DNA from: Haloferax marisrubri
GTDB taxonomy: Archaea; Halobacteriota; Halobacteria; Halobacteriales; Haloferacaceae
Direction of reading: 5' to 3'
Assembly (NCBI RefSeq): GCF_001469875.2
Contig: NZ_LOPW02000016.1
Location: 40,249 to 104,248 of the forward strand
DNA: 64,000 nt
The notes below the pieces were generated by a model, which did not search any database, had not been told where the DNA came from, and saw nothing but the letters and a program-made list of their open reading frames with translations. The position numbers and the translations under genes are program-made. Every line of letters starts with the position of its first letter. Position 1 is the first letter of the stretch. Positions 17,348 to 26,731 of the stretch are shown in pieces.

Positions 17348-20300
17348 GTACCGACGCTCAAGACTCGAAGGACACCCGCGTCCTCAACGTGCTCAACGTC
17401 AAGCGGTTCACCGAAGCTGTGATCACGTCCAGGGGAGGAACCGTCGACAGGGACGACCCATCACGCTGGGATGTCAAACTCCCCCCAGAGTTGGTCGGCG
17501 ACCAATTCGATAGGCGGGCCACACTCGTCTTCGACCCTGCCGAGCGACAGATCGGCGAAGGAGACGTACTCGCGGCACCAGGAACACCATTTTTCAACAC
17601 TCTCGTCCAGACCACAAACAGAGGAGAGACGATCGGCAGTGTTCGGTTCAGTGCAGAATCTGTACAGCTGCAAGTCCCACCGGTTCTGGAAGTGTGCGAC
17701 CTCGACGTCACGACGAAGTCGTTCGTCCGCGAGCAGACGAAGACAGCACTCGTATTCCACGTCGCTGCGGAGTTCGAGAGTAAGAGTTCCTTCCAGCAAC
17801 TGACTCTCGAGACGGTCGTCGTCGACCCCAACACAGGAAAACGCCTGCCGGCCATCGAAGACCGGTACCTCTCACACTGGAACTCGTTCCTCGGTCAGAC
17901 GCCCGCACGGGCGGATGTCGATGTCGGCACTGAAACCCTGTATTCCACCTACGACGTGGCTCTCGAAACCGTTGAAGAACGGATTCAAGACACGACACAG
18001 GAACTCGTTTCCGAAGCAGATTCGGACGTCTCTGAGCGTGCCAAGGAGATTCGCCGACTCTACAAACAACGTAGAGGTGAACTCGACCAGCGAATCGAAG
18101 ACAAAAAAGAGGAGATCAGGGAGTGGGAAGACAAGCGCCAGCGTGCTCGAAAAGACAGCACCAGGAACCGGTACTACCAGAACTATATCTCGGCAAAAGA
18201 GGAGCTCGAAGAGATCAAACAGAGCGTCGAAGACCGCAAAGCAGAGCTCAGGCGAGAAGAACGCAACCGAATCGAGAACGTCCGCGACGAACACGACGTG
18301 CAGGTCGACGTCTCACTTGCAGGGTTCACGTATCTCGAGTACGACGTTGGCACGCTTCGAATCGAACTAGACGACGGGGACCGGAGCGGGGTCTTGGGTA
18401 TTGGATACACCCCCGCAAAAGGTGAGTTCGACCCCGTCGAGTGTACGGAGTGCGGAGTCACGTTTTCGAAAAGTGAGCGTCCACAGCTGTGTGACGACGG
18501 CCACGTCGTCTGTGCTGACTGTCTCGAAACCTGTGTGACCTGCGAAACAACACTCTGTGGCAACTGTTCGAACGGGTACGGATACGACTCGTGTGGTAGT
18601 TGCGGTGCCTTAGAGTGTGCACAGTGTTCCAGCACGTGTACCTCCTGTGGGAGCAACTCGTGTTCGTATCACAGATCCGAGTGCACGATGTGCGGCGAGA
18701 CAACCTGTGTACTCTGTGGCGTTGGGTGTTCGACCTGTGGTGAGTTCCACTGTGACTCGCACCTCGTGGAATGTACTACCGACGGAGAACCACGATGTCT
18801 CGCACACGCGGCCATGTGTACCATCTGCGGCGATTACCACGGCGAAGAACACGTCGAACCGTGTGGAGAGTGTGGTACGCTCATCTGTCCGGAAGACAGT
18901 TCAGATTGTTATACCTGTGGTGAGGTACATTGTTACGACCATCTTGTCCAGTGTGCAACTGACAGCGAGTGGCGCTGTGCCACACACGTCGACGTTTGCG
19001 AAGTTGACGGCGATGACCACGGGATAGAGAATCTCGAAGGCTGTACCAAATGTGGTGACACGCTTTGTCCAGAAGATCGGGAGACTTGCCTTACGTGTGA
19101 TTCTATTCGGTGTCACGAACACTGCTCCCCGTGTCCCGCATGTGATGGGCACCACTGTACTGAGCACCTCGAAGACTGCACAGTCTGTGAGGTCGGCCAT
19201 TGCGGTGACCATCTTGAGGGATGTTCTGCATGTGGTGATCTCCTCTGCCCCGAAGACCGAATCACTTGTCAGGACTGTGGTGACGTCCTCTGTCCGACTC
19301 ACGCAACTGAGTGCTCACACTCTGGGACACACTATTGTGATGACCACATGGGAACGTGCAGGCGGTGTGAAGAACCGGTGGGGTCCGAACATCTCATAGC
19401 GTGTGCCGATTGCAGTAAACCAGCGTGTCCAGACCACGCTGATTCGTGCACCGTCTGTGACGATGACTTCTGTGAATCTCACGTCGAAGTCTGCCAGACA
19501 TGTGAGCTTGGGGTTTGTGAAGACCACTCTGAGACCTGTGTAGTGTGTGAAGAGGTCACGTGTATCGACGACCTCGAAACGTGCCACACATGCGATCAGA
19601 ACGTCTGTGAAGGACATTCAGAGACGTGTGCGTCCTGTGAAGAGGTCACGTGTACCGACGACCTCGAAACGGGCACATACTCCGGTGAGCTGTTCTGTCC
19701 AGATGACCGGTCCAAGTGTATCCACTGCGGAGAAATAACTGGATACGTATTCCTCACGGAGTGCGAAACCTGCACTGAGCTCACGTGCCCATCCCACACC
19801 GAAGCCTGCTCTATCTGTGAGGATGACCTCTGTGAATCTCACGTCGAAGTCTGTCAAACGTGTGAGCAGGGAGTGTGTGAAGTACATTCGAAGACTTGCG
19901 ACGCGTGCGGAGAAGTCACCTGCACGTCTGATTTAGAAGCGTGTGCCGACTGTGGAGACCAGCTCTGTCCCGACGACAGGTCGTCATGCGGTCACTGCGG
20001 CGAACACTTCTGTACAGATACTGTCACCCAATGTGGGGTTTGTGACGAACCACACTGCACAGAACATATCGATCACTGCTCAGTCGGTGAAGAAGCAGTC
20101 TGTGTTACTCACATCACGACGTGCGCGGTTTGTGAAGACACCATCTGCGTAGACCACGCCGAAGCGTGCGTCGAGTGTGGAGAGGATGTGTCGTACTGTC
20201 CGTCTCACCTCGTCGAATGCGGAACGTGTGACGACAAGCTGTGTCGCGATCACCGGAGCCAATGCGACGTTGGTGGGGACGAGTTCTGCCGACGTCACCT

Positions 20301-20721
20301 GTCGGGCGGTGGCCACGGGGGCGATCTCGTCGCGTGTGACGACCACGTCCACATGTGTGTAGAGTGCAACAAGCCGGTTATCTCGGTGAATGCAGTCGAA
20401 GCACCAATCCAGTCGGGATACGTCGCCAAGGAGCACGTAGAGGCGTGCTCTCTGTGTGAGCAATCGTATGCGCCGGTTTCCCTAGAACAGGGTCGTTGTG
20501 AGACCTGTCGAACACTGGGTTCTGCCTCCAAGCAAGCGGTCCCCCAGTCCATCCAAGACGACTTCCGAACAGTCAAAGCGAGCACGAATGCACGGTATCT
20601 CGTCGTCTACGGGAAGTCACTGTTCGGCGCGAACGAACTCGTCGTGTTAGATGATGCCGGGAATGAGGTCAACAGGAGGAAACGTGGGGTCATTCGCCGC
20701 ATTGTGGAGGTGTTCCGATGA
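17344..20721 (+). CDS. Giant multi-zinc-knuckle (cysteine-rich repeat) protein
   Basis: The 1125-aa product starts with GTG, overlapping the SNF2 stop. Residues 1-215 are a mixed alpha/beta domain. About 215-320 are a highly charged coiled coil. From about 360 to 1060 the chain is a tandem series of short repeats with CxxC and CxxH pairs (pattern CxxCGxxxCxxH...C, e.g. CTSCGSNSCSYHRSEC), giving dozens of probable zinc sites. Individual units look like treble-clef, B-box or LIM-like knuckles, which bind proteins or nucleic acid. The C-terminal 60 residues are basic, with RRKRGVIRR. The protein lacks a signal peptide and should be cytoplasmic. Its stop overlaps the Mrr-like gene (ATGA). No known family is claimed. 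Confidence 0.8.
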   Translation: MSTDAQDSKDTRVLNVLNVKRFTEAVITSRGGTVDRDDPSRWDVKLPPELVGDQFDRRATLVFDPAERQIGEGDVLAAPGTPFFNTLVQTTNRGETIGSVRFSAESVQLQVPPVLEVCDLDVTTKSFVREQTKTALVFHVAAEFESKSSFQQLTLETVVVDPNTGKRLPAIEDRYLSHWNSFLGQTPARADVDVGTETLYSTYDVALETVEERIQDTTQELVSEADSDVSERAKEIRRLYKQRRGELDQRIEDKKEEIREWEDKRQRARKDSTRNRYYQNYISAKEELEEIKQSVEDRKAELRREERNRIENVRDEHDVQVDVSLAGFTYLEYDVGTLRIELDDGDRSGVLGIGYTPAKGEFDPVECTECGVTFSKSERPQLCDDGHVVCADCLETCVTCETTLCGNCSNGYGYDSCGSCGALECAQCSSTCTSCGSNSCSYHRSECTMCGETTCVLCGVGCSTCGEFHCDSHLVECTTDGEPRCLAHAAMCTICGDYHGEEHVEPCGECGTLICPEDSSDCYTCGEVHCYDHLVQCATDSEWRCATHVDVCEVDGDDHGIENLEGCTKCGDTLCPEDRETCLTCDSIRCHEHCSPCPACDGHHCTEHLEDCTVCEVGHCGDHLEGCSACGDLLCPEDRITCQDCGDVLCPTHATECSHSGTHYCDDHMGTCRRCEEPVGSEHLIACADCSKPACPDHADSCTVCDDDFCESHVEVCQTCELGVCEDHSETCVVCEEVTCIDDLETCHTCDQNVCEGHSETCASCEEVTCTDDLETGTYSGELFCPDDRSKCIHCGEITGYVFLTECETCTELTCPSHTEACSICEDDLCESHVEVCQTCEQGVCEVHSKTCDACGEVTCTSDLEACADCGDQLCPDDRSSCGHCGEHFCTDTVTQCGVCDEPHCTEHIDHCSVGEEAVCVTHITTCAVCEDTICVDHAEACVECGEDVSYCPSHLVECGTCDDKLCRDHRSQCDVGGDEFCRRHLSGGGHGGDLVACDDHVHMCVECNKPVISVNAVEAPIQSGYVAKEHVEACSLCEQSYAPVSLEQGRCETCRTLGSASKQAVPQSIQDDFRTVKASTNARYLVVYGKSLFGANELVVLDDAGNEVNRRKRGVIRRIVEVFR

Positions 20722-21683
20722 GCAACAGACACAATCCAGAGTGGTACGATGCGGGGTCGGTCCGGAAGACAATCGAACGAGCAGTCGACGACTCAGTTCC
20801 AGTGTATAAACTGATAGACTTCATCCACAAGAAGGAGTATTCGTCTGTGTCCGAACGACGGGTGAAGCGACTCGTCGAAGGAACCCTCGAACAACTCGAC
20901 GAGAAGATCAGTCAGACGGAACTCTCGCAGCCCCGGTCGACGGATTCGTCACCCCGCCCGATGGAGAACCGACGTGCAGACGTCGACGACGTCGAATATC
21001 TTTCGACGGACGAGTTCGCTCGCGTGTTGGGTGTCGTCCTCCAACGTTTCGAGGGGAGGACTCGACGGTCTGACGTCCGTGACTCAGCCGTCGACCTCTA
21101 CTGGAATCGCTCGCACACCACTGTGGGAATCCGTACCGTCTCTGTCGTATCTGGTTGCTCAGTTTCTGCTCAGGAGGTGCGTCCGATGGTGGACGGCAAC
21201 ACGAAACCCCGGGAGGGGCGAGCACCGTCTGATCTCGTCGTCGTCACGAACGGCACCTTCGACGCAGATGCTCGAGAGTTAGCTGACGAACACGGAATTT
21301 TCCTGTGTAATGGTGACCAGTTGGAGCAGTGGTTCCGGATTGCTGGCGTCTCTGATAGTCTTCTCGCTGACGTGCTCGAGAGAGGGAAGGAACGCGAGTT
21401 CGACATGGACGCTCGTGTCGAAGAAGAACCAAGCATTCCTCCCCAAGTCACGGACTTTGACGTGATTGAGGAGTTGTCGTCGTCATCAGCTTCACGACCT
21501 GAGATCGTGGACGAGGAGCACGAGATCGAACCACCGTCCGAACCTCCGCAAGGTGGTGCAGATGAGTCTCCGCAAGCAGGAGAGTACGGTCGCCTCGGTG
21601 CCGACGAAAGCGAAGATGCAGATGGAGACGTGTTCGGTGACCTTCAGAAAAAGGTGAATGAACAAACAAATGATTCAAATTGA
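20718..21683 (+). CDS. Mrr-like restriction-endonuclease-fold protein with altered catalytic motif
   Basis: This is a 321-aa protein. Residues 10-70 are helical and could be a winged helix. Residues 95-210 match the Mrr_cat fold: the ending PSDLVVVTNGTFDADARELADEHGIFLCNGDQLEQWF is the typical C-terminal half of Mrr nucleases. The expected D-x(n)-(Q/E)xK is imperfect: the aspartate seems present in AVDLYW (D126), but the following strand reads VGIRTVSV, with IRT where QxK is usual. It may therefore be inactive, use arginine, or act as a sensor. The last 90 residues are acidic and disordered. It is translationally coupled to the multi-zinc protein. Confidence 0.72.
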   Translation: MSNRHNPEWYDAGSVRKTIERAVDDSVPVYKLIDFIHKKEYSSVSERRVKRLVEGTLEQLDEKISQTELSQPRSTDSSPRPMENRRADVDDVEYLSTDEFARVLGVVLQRFEGRTRRSDVRDSAVDLYWNRSHTTVGIRTVSVVSGCSVSAQEVRPMVDGNTKPREGRAPSDLVVVTNGTFDADARELADEHGIFLCNGDQLEQWFRIAGVSDSLLADVLERGKEREFDMDARVEEEPSIPPQVTDFDVIEELSSSSASRPEIVDEEHEIEPPSEPPQGGADESPQAGEYGRLGADESEDADGDVFGDLQKKVNEQTNDSN

Positions 21684-21752
21684 CAAAGTGCAATTTCCGA
21701 ACACGTCAGTGAATATGGGAAACGAACCTGATACACATCTCTGGAGGGTCGT

Positions 21753-22649
21753 ATGACCGCGACGTACAGTCGCGAGGAGACCACGGTACCGCTCCCTGGT
21801 GGAAGGTCTGTGACCATCGAGCCCGGGCAACCGTGGCCATCGACGCATCGCGGTTCGCGATACAGTCTCGTGACGAGTGACGAGTTCCCTGAGGGAGCGA
21901 TCAAGTGGGAGCAACGCGACCTCAATATCCATGCACGACCTCCCGAGGGTCTTCGGGATGTGCTGCGGAGCTTCGGGAAAAAAGGAGGACATGGGATCGT
22001 TCGTATCACGGCAGGAGGTGAGGTTCTGACGAAGATCAGAGCCGACGACTACGTGAACGTCGACCAAGCAGTAGTGTCGTCAGGTTGGGTTCCGGTATAC
22101 GTGGGTAAGCTCACCGGAGAAATCGACTTTGGAGAAGTCGATCTGAACCCTCCAAGGCAGACCGATTCTGTTCGTATTTGGTCCGGACTGCCGTTTCACC
22201 ACGGAGAGCGCTGGTCGTTAGCAGAGGATGACGAACTTCACTGGCGGTGGAAAGATTACGACTTCACCTCAGCGTTCGACCACGACGAATTGGTCGAACG
22301 ATACCGAACATATCGGCCTACTGGAGGTCGATTGTACATCACTGAACTCGGTCACGTGTGGGGTAACGTTTCACCGGGTGACCTCTCCGGGGAACGAGCA
22401 AGAGATATTCAGAATGCAGTCGATACGTGGGTTACTGAGACCGAACGGCAAGGAAACACAGCGGCACGTCGCCTGGTTAACCGACGGTTGTTAGTAACGA
22501 GTCAAACGGACGACCCGTCTGATGGACTACTCCCAGTTCACCTTGGTCATATCTCAGAGTTCGACGGCGGGACGATACCACGCCCAGTCGTCGACGACGA
22601 GTCGTATTTCAAAGTCGTTGGCCAGTACGAACAAGTGTGGGAGTCCTGA
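21753..22649 (+). CDS. Unknown two-repeat protein (paralogue of the gene at 14597)
   Basis: This 298-aa protein has the same two-module architecture as the product encoded at the head of the helicase arm. Module 1 has GHGIVRITAGGEVLT followed by WVPVYVGKLTGEI. Module 2 has YRPTGGRLYITELGHVW followed by LLPVHLGHISE. The GG-RxT-GxV and VYxG/VHLG strands align between the two proteins, although overall identity is clearly low. It lies 69 bases after the Mrr-like gene and may be the last gene of the SNF2 operon. Function unknown; the duplicated beta-rich fold suggests ligand, protein or DNA binding. Confidence 0.68.
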   Translation: MTATYSREETTVPLPGGRSVTIEPGQPWPSTHRGSRYSLVTSDEFPEGAIKWEQRDLNIHARPPEGLRDVLRSFGKKGGHGIVRITAGGEVLTKIRADDYVNVDQAVVSSGWVPVYVGKLTGEIDFGEVDLNPPRQTDSVRIWSGLPFHHGERWSLAEDDELHWRWKDYDFTSAFDHDELVERYRTYRPTGGRLYITELGHVWGNVSPGDLSGERARDIQNAVDTWVTETERQGNTAARRLVNRRLLVTSQTDDPSDGLLPVHLGHISEFDGGTIPRPVVDDESYFKVVGQYEQVWES

Positions 22650-23000
22650 GTTCTCTAACAAGATACATACAGGGTTAAGCCCCTCCTCGGGTTAGACCGG
22701 TCCACGTAGGTGCTCACCATCTGGTGGCCGCGAAGACCCTGGAAAAGGTGTGAGAATTGTTATCAGCTCATCACTTTAACTTCCCACTGCCTTTTCGTAT
22801 GAAGTAAAAATACGTGAGTGCGGACAGTACAACTAGACACCGGTCCCGTTCCGACCGTGTTATGGGTTTTGAGGCCCTCTGTCGCGGGTTAATTGGATAT
22901 CTCTCGTTTTGAACGTTCAATAATCCGATCTTGTTATGGGCGGTGGAGACCCACCGAGGAGTAGGTATTGCACTAGCGATGCGTGGCTGACCTGTCGCGG
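22650..23000. other. Gene-free spacer
   Basis: About 350 bases hold no supportable gene. They separate the SNF2-associated operon from a run of gene remnants. No tRNA, CRISPR or clear IS end was recognised. Confidence 0.5.
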
Positions 23001-23216
23001 TTATCTCAGAAACTCGTACAGTTCGCTAGCAAGCTCTTTGTTCGCCGGATTTGTCGCTCCGTCACTGATCGCCTGGAGAGTCTCTTTCGGAGGGACATCC
23101 AACTCATAGACGTTCGTCGCTCCTCCGAGCCCGCTCATGTCGTCGACTGTCGCTATCGGTACTCTCTCGCACCCCAAGATTCCGAAATCTACAGATCTTG
23201 AGTCTCGGAGACACAC
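23001..23216 (-). pseudogene. Gene remnant, C-terminal fragment of unknown protein
   Basis: A frame that ends properly encodes a fragment with protein-like composition (VPIATVDDMSGLGGATNVYE, then KELASELYEFLR). The 5' side runs into unrelated sequence near the ABC-transporter remnant. The parent family is not recognised. It is called a remnant because neighbouring DNA contains other truncated genes. Confidence 0.3.
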
Positions 23217-23237
23217 GATCTTTCAGATGCTGTGTTT

Positions 23238-23290
23238 CTGGTGATGGCTACGGCTCTCAGACTGCTCTCGAGTAGGATTGAGCGGTTGGC
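23238..23290 (+). repeat. Imperfect direct repeat, copy 1
   Basis: This segment, containing GGCTCT, AGACTGC and GATTGAGCGGT blocks, resembles 26347-26404 in the same orientation with a few substitutions and a small length difference. Both copies abut truncated genes (ABC domain here, IS6-type transposase there), and together they flank the SF1 helicase gene. It may be the end of an old mobile element. Confidence 0.5.
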
Positions 23291-23548
23291 GTCGAAGCGG
23301 CCGTATCGAATGTTCTCCGCGATCGTTCCGTCGACCAGGAACGTGTCCTGACTCACGTACCCAATCGAGGATCGGAGGTCTGCGAGGCGGACATCCAACA
23401 CGTCGTGGCCGTCCACGCGAACCGCACCACCGGTAACGTCGTACAGTCGGAGGAGGTGCTTGGCGATGGTCGATTTTCCCACACCAGTCGGACCAACGAT
23501 AGCGACCGCCTCACCCGAATCGGCCCTGATATCTACCCCTTCTATTGC
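23290..23548 (-). pseudogene. ABC exporter ATP-binding domain, truncated at both ends
   Basis: The fragment carries the core of an exporter-type nucleotide-binding domain: AIVGPTGVGKST (Walker A), LLRLYDVTGGAVRVDG, VRLADLRSSIGYVSQD (Q-loop) and GTIAENIRYGRFDA. An in-frame TGA precedes it at 23549-23551 and there is no start codon. Similarity to ABC proteins stops after GRFDA, before the signature motif and Walker B. The break coincides with the edge of a roughly 53-base repeat also found near 26.35 kb. It is a relic of a lost ABC transporter gene and cannot be functional. Confidence 0.78.
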
Positions 23549-23675
23549 TCAGTACAAGAACCACCATGCACGTAGAAGGAGGCACTCCATGAGAGACCGT
23601 TCGCATAAAATTAAAGAAGGGAAAGGGCTTCTTGATCGGTGAACAGGTCTGAGTCTCCGAGTAACTCTGTCCGAA

Positions 23676-25910
23676 TCAGGGTTGCTTCTTTTGAGAAAGC
23701 ATCCGCTCTCTCGATCGGATATGCGCAGCCAATTTCGCGTACCGAGGTGCACAGCTATCGTCTTCTGTTCGGTGAGGTGCGATCGTTGAGAGCGTCTCCC
23801 AGTTGCCGATTAGAACCAGTCGCTTTCTGGCCCGCGTGAGTGCGACGTTCAGCCGACGAGGACCGACGTCTGGGAACTCTAAGAACCCTGCGTGTCCATC
23901 TGGGTTACTTCTCACGAACGAGACGATGATTGCCTCCCGCTCACCCCCTTGGAAGGAGTCGACAGTATCGACTGTTAGTCTCCGAGAGTTCGGGATACTG
24001 AGTGAATTCACCTGTTGCTTGATTTGGGAAATCTGTCCAGAGTATGCAGTAATTACACCGATGTCGTCGATAGAGAGATCACTCTGGACGAGGAGTTTGA
24101 CCTGCTTCGCGACTGCTTCGGCCTCTTCGCGATTGTAGTAGGACTTCCCATACGATTCCTGTTGTTCTTTCCCCTCGATATCGATCCCCATCAACGGCTT
24201 GAGGTTGTCGACTCTCCAATCCCGGTTTATGTCGGCTGTCTTTAGATTCCCGCCATAGAACGCAACGTTAGGGAACTCCGCGATCTCCTCGTTCATCCGA
24301 TACTGCTTTCTGAGGAGCACGGCGGTTTTCTCCCCGTATCGCTCGAGTAAGTACTCGAACAGCGAGATATGCATCTCCTCATCTTGCATCGTCTCGTCGG
24401 CGCAGTATGGAGGGAGTTGTTTGTGATCTCCTGCGAGCACCAACTTCTTCGCGCAGTTTAGCACGATGGAGGTGGCAGGCCGACTCGCTTGCGTCGCCTC
24501 GTCGATGACTGCGACGTCGAACGAGTTCGAGTCGAATTCTGAGGCCCCGCTCGTTGTCGCAGCAACGACATTCGAACTGCTAGGAGATACGTCCGTGTAG
24601 TGGGCGTTTACCACATCGTTCTTCGAGTTGCTCCCCACTCGAGCGATAGAGAGGTCCACAACCGGGTCTTGAGCCATCTCGTGGAGCGTGTCCTCGTCGG
24701 GCTTGTGGACGGTGCTGTCGCCGACCAAGAGGTTGTCGACCGCTTGATTGGAATGTGCGGTCACGAGCACCTTCTGGCCCCTCTCCACGGCGTGTCGTAC
24801 GTATGCCGTGAGTGTTCGAGTCTTCCCCGTACCGGGAGGTCCGTGGATACAGACGAAATCTTCTGCACCGTCTGCCCACACAAGCGCGAGTCGCTGATAC
24901 TCGTTGAGTTCGATCGGCGAGTCGATGGTTGCGTACTTGTTCACCGAGAACGATATCGGACGGTTTCCAGTGAGTAGACCACTTTTCTTTCCGTTCCGCT
25001 TCACTGCGTTGATGGCATCGAGTTGTCTCTCGTACGGAATGGGATTCAGGAGGTCGTGTAACCAGAGCTCTACCGTATCGCTACAGAGGTACTTGTCGAC
25101 GGTTTGTCGGTTACCCACAGAACCCCAGCGTGGTCGGAGTGAGACGATTGGATCGTCGACAGACATCACCTCTACTTCGATTGGGAACTCTCCACCGACG
25201 CCGTCGATGTCGGCGATACACAGGTTCTTTGGGAAGATTCCCTCCCCGTCGCGGATGTCGACTGGTTCGCCGTCATCTTCGCCTTCATCCTGTGCAAGTT
25301 GGAAGCGGTAGACTTCGTTCCCGTTTCTGTCCTTTCCCTTCCCTAGCGGGAGGAATGGCCCAGATACTCGGTTTCGGCGAATTGCCTGGTCCAGTTCTAT
25401 CTCCTCGTACTGTTCCCAGTTCGACTCTCGTGCAGCATCCATCTCGGACCGGACGAACCCTGTCAGTTCTTCGAAGAACGCCTTTCGGCCCTGTTTGTTG
25501 AGACTGTCGACCGGGTGGACCGTGGACGCCGGGAGTTCTGATTCGTCGAACTCTATTTCGACTTCGCTCTGGTGTGACGGATGCCAGAATCGGAGTCGTT
25601 GGCCGATCTCTGTCGTCTCGAGTTTCTCCGCTGCTGCAAACCGTTCTACACCTCCAGAAAATCCAGTATCAAACCAGCCTATCTGACCGGTATCTGGTTT
25701 ATAAATGACGTACTTGTCGCGTGGGGTTGGCTCGTAGAGGGAGAAGAGGGGTACGATGTAGCCTTTTCCCGACGGATTCTTGATGCTGAGTTCGTCTACG
25801 GCGTTGGATGCCGCTTCTGTGACCGGTACTCGGTCGTACGTCTTCGAACGGGTGTTGACCCGAAGTAGGTCTGCCCGACTGTACTTCCAGCTATCGAATA
25901 GTTCCTTCAT
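23676..25910 (-). CDS. SF1B (Dna2/Upf1-like) helicase
   Basis: This is a 744-aa helicase. The N-terminal 330 residues are unassigned. The motor has the Q-motif LNEYQRLALVWA, Walker A HGPPGTGKT (356-364), VTAHSNQAVDNLL (motif Ia), VAVIDEATQ (Walker B, DEAT), LAGDHKQLPP (motif III), LRKQYRMNEEIAEFPN (motif IV), TVDTVDSFQGGEREAIIVSFV (motif V) and LNVALTRARKRLVLIGNW (motif VI). This is the full set of the Upf1/Dna2/IGHMBP2 family, a 5'-to-3' nucleic-acid helicase. It is bracketed by ABC and IS6 remnants, so it may have arrived as cargo. It reads in the same direction as the Dpd-like operon but is separated from it by remnants and queD. Whether it belongs to that system is unclear. Confidence 0.9.
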   Translation of the reverse strand: MKELFDSWKYSRADLLRVNTRSKTYDRVPVTEAASNAVDELSIKNPSGKGYIVPLFSLYEPTPRDKYVIYKPDTGQIGWFDTGFSGGVERFAAAEKLETTEIGQRLRFWHPSHQSEVEIEFDESELPASTVHPVDSLNKQGRKAFFEELTGFVRSEMDAARESNWEQYEEIELDQAIRRNRVSGPFLPLGKGKDRNGNEVYRFQLAQDEGEDDGEPVDIRDGEGIFPKNLCIADIDGVGGEFPIEVEVMSVDDPIVSLRPRWGSVGNRQTVDKYLCSDTVELWLHDLLNPIPYERQLDAINAVKRNGKKSGLLTGNRPISFSVNKYATIDSPIELNEYQRLALVWADGAEDFVCIHGPPGTGKTRTLTAYVRHAVERGQKVLVTAHSNQAVDNLLVGDSTVHKPDEDTLHEMAQDPVVDLSIARVGSNSKNDVVNAHYTDVSPSSSNVVAATTSGASEFDSNSFDVAVIDEATQASRPATSIVLNCAKKLVLAGDHKQLPPYCADETMQDEEMHISLFEYLLERYGEKTAVLLRKQYRMNEEIAEFPNVAFYGGNLKTADINRDWRVDNLKPLMGIDIEGKEQQESYGKSYYNREEAEAVAKQVKLLVQSDLSIDDIGVITAYSGQISQIKQQVNSLSIPNSRRLTVDTVDSFQGGEREAIIVSFVRSNPDGHAGFLEFPDVGPRRLNVALTRARKRLVLIGNWETLSTIAPHRTEDDSCAPRYAKLAAHIRSRERMLSQKKQP

Positions 25911-26143
25911 GAGGATTTGTGTGGGTGATGTCTGTAGATCAATTCGTAACTCAATCCAGTACTGTCGAACTATCCTTCAATCAGTATAAAAACATTCCTC
26001 AGAAGACAGACTGTCTAATCTAGAAGTCGTCGAAGCCTGTCTGCTGGATCTACTCTGTGTCCTCGGCGAAGACGTTCGGACTGAAGTGAGGCCCAATACG
26101 CCTCGGGACCGACCGACAGCGAGGCCGCGAGCGAGTTCCTAGT

Positions 26144-26354
26144 CTATAACACACTATGCATTCTCGGGACTAGAACTAAGACTATTGATGGAAGTTTCGA
26201 GTTTAGAGATATAGATGGAGCGATAGCAACGGCCATCGGCGAAACCTCACTAGAATATCGAGTATCAACACCCGCTGAAAAGGATGGATTCCGCTTCATT
26301 CGGCTGGAACCAGTCGAACAAGTTGATACAGTCTATATCTCTCAATCTGGTTGA
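26144..26354 (+). pseudogene. C-terminal remnant of an unrecognised gene
   Basis: An open frame without a start codon encodes about 70 residues of plausible protein (KTIDGSFEFRDIDGAIATAI, then FRFIRLEPVEQVDTVYIS) and ends in TGA. It follows a TAG and sits directly before repeat copy 2 and the IS6 remnant. It is probably the tail of a gene cut by rearrangement. Parent function unknown. Confidence 0.35.
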
Positions 26355-26404
26355 TGGTTATGGCTCTAAGACTGCCCTCTCTCGATTAGAATTGAGCGGT
26401 CGGC
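26347..26404 (+). repeat. Imperfect direct repeat, copy 2
   Basis: Second copy of the repeat seen at 23238-23290, in the same orientation. It overlaps the end of a gene remnant and runs into the IS6-type transposase relic. The pair may mark the limits of an insertion carrying the SF1 helicase. Confidence 0.5.
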
Positions 26405-26639
26405 TTGACTACATCGAGCGAAACCTCATCGAAGAGTGTTGCACACCCTCAAAATGCGGGTCGACCGCTTCCATAATTCGTGGGTGGGCAATCACGGAAG
26501 CATCCGCGAATGGATCATACAATTTGCGCAATACTACAACTTTCAAGGGCCTCATCAAGCGCTCGATGGACAAACATCAGTCGAGGAAGCCACTAAACAG
26601 ACAGTGCCCATCGGGTCAAATTATCGGATGGGCGTATAA
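26395..26639 (+). pseudogene. IS6-family-type transposase C-terminal relic (frameshifted)
   Basis: Translation shows LDYIERNLIEE in one frame. After a frame change near 26436 it continues with HTLKMRVDRFHNSWVG, IREWIIQFAQYYN and GPHQALDGQTSVEE. This is the C-terminal end of the DDE transposases of haloarchaeal IS6-like elements. The N-terminal catalytic part is missing and the frame is broken, so the element is dead. It marks past transposition beside queD and the SF1 helicase. Confidence 0.7.
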
Positions 26640-26731
26640 CCTACTGAGGATTTCAATAGATCCACTTGTGCGGGTTTAGTTCACTTTCAATCAACAGAAC
26701 ACTTTTTGCATCACCTTGATAATATCAGAGT

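Noticed and set aside
18400..20550. Repetitive DNA that might be a CRISPR array or tandem repeat locus; many antisense open frames of 60-130 codons
   Set aside because: The periodicity comes from CxxC codons (TGT/TGC) of the multi-zinc gene; unit lengths and sequences vary and there are no identical repeats with unique spacers. Antisense frames are side effects of the codon pattern.
11708..21683. DISARM or Druantia system
   Set aside because: No DUF1998 protein, phospholipase-D protein or methyltransferase, and no DruE-type helicase; only the presence of helicases is shared.
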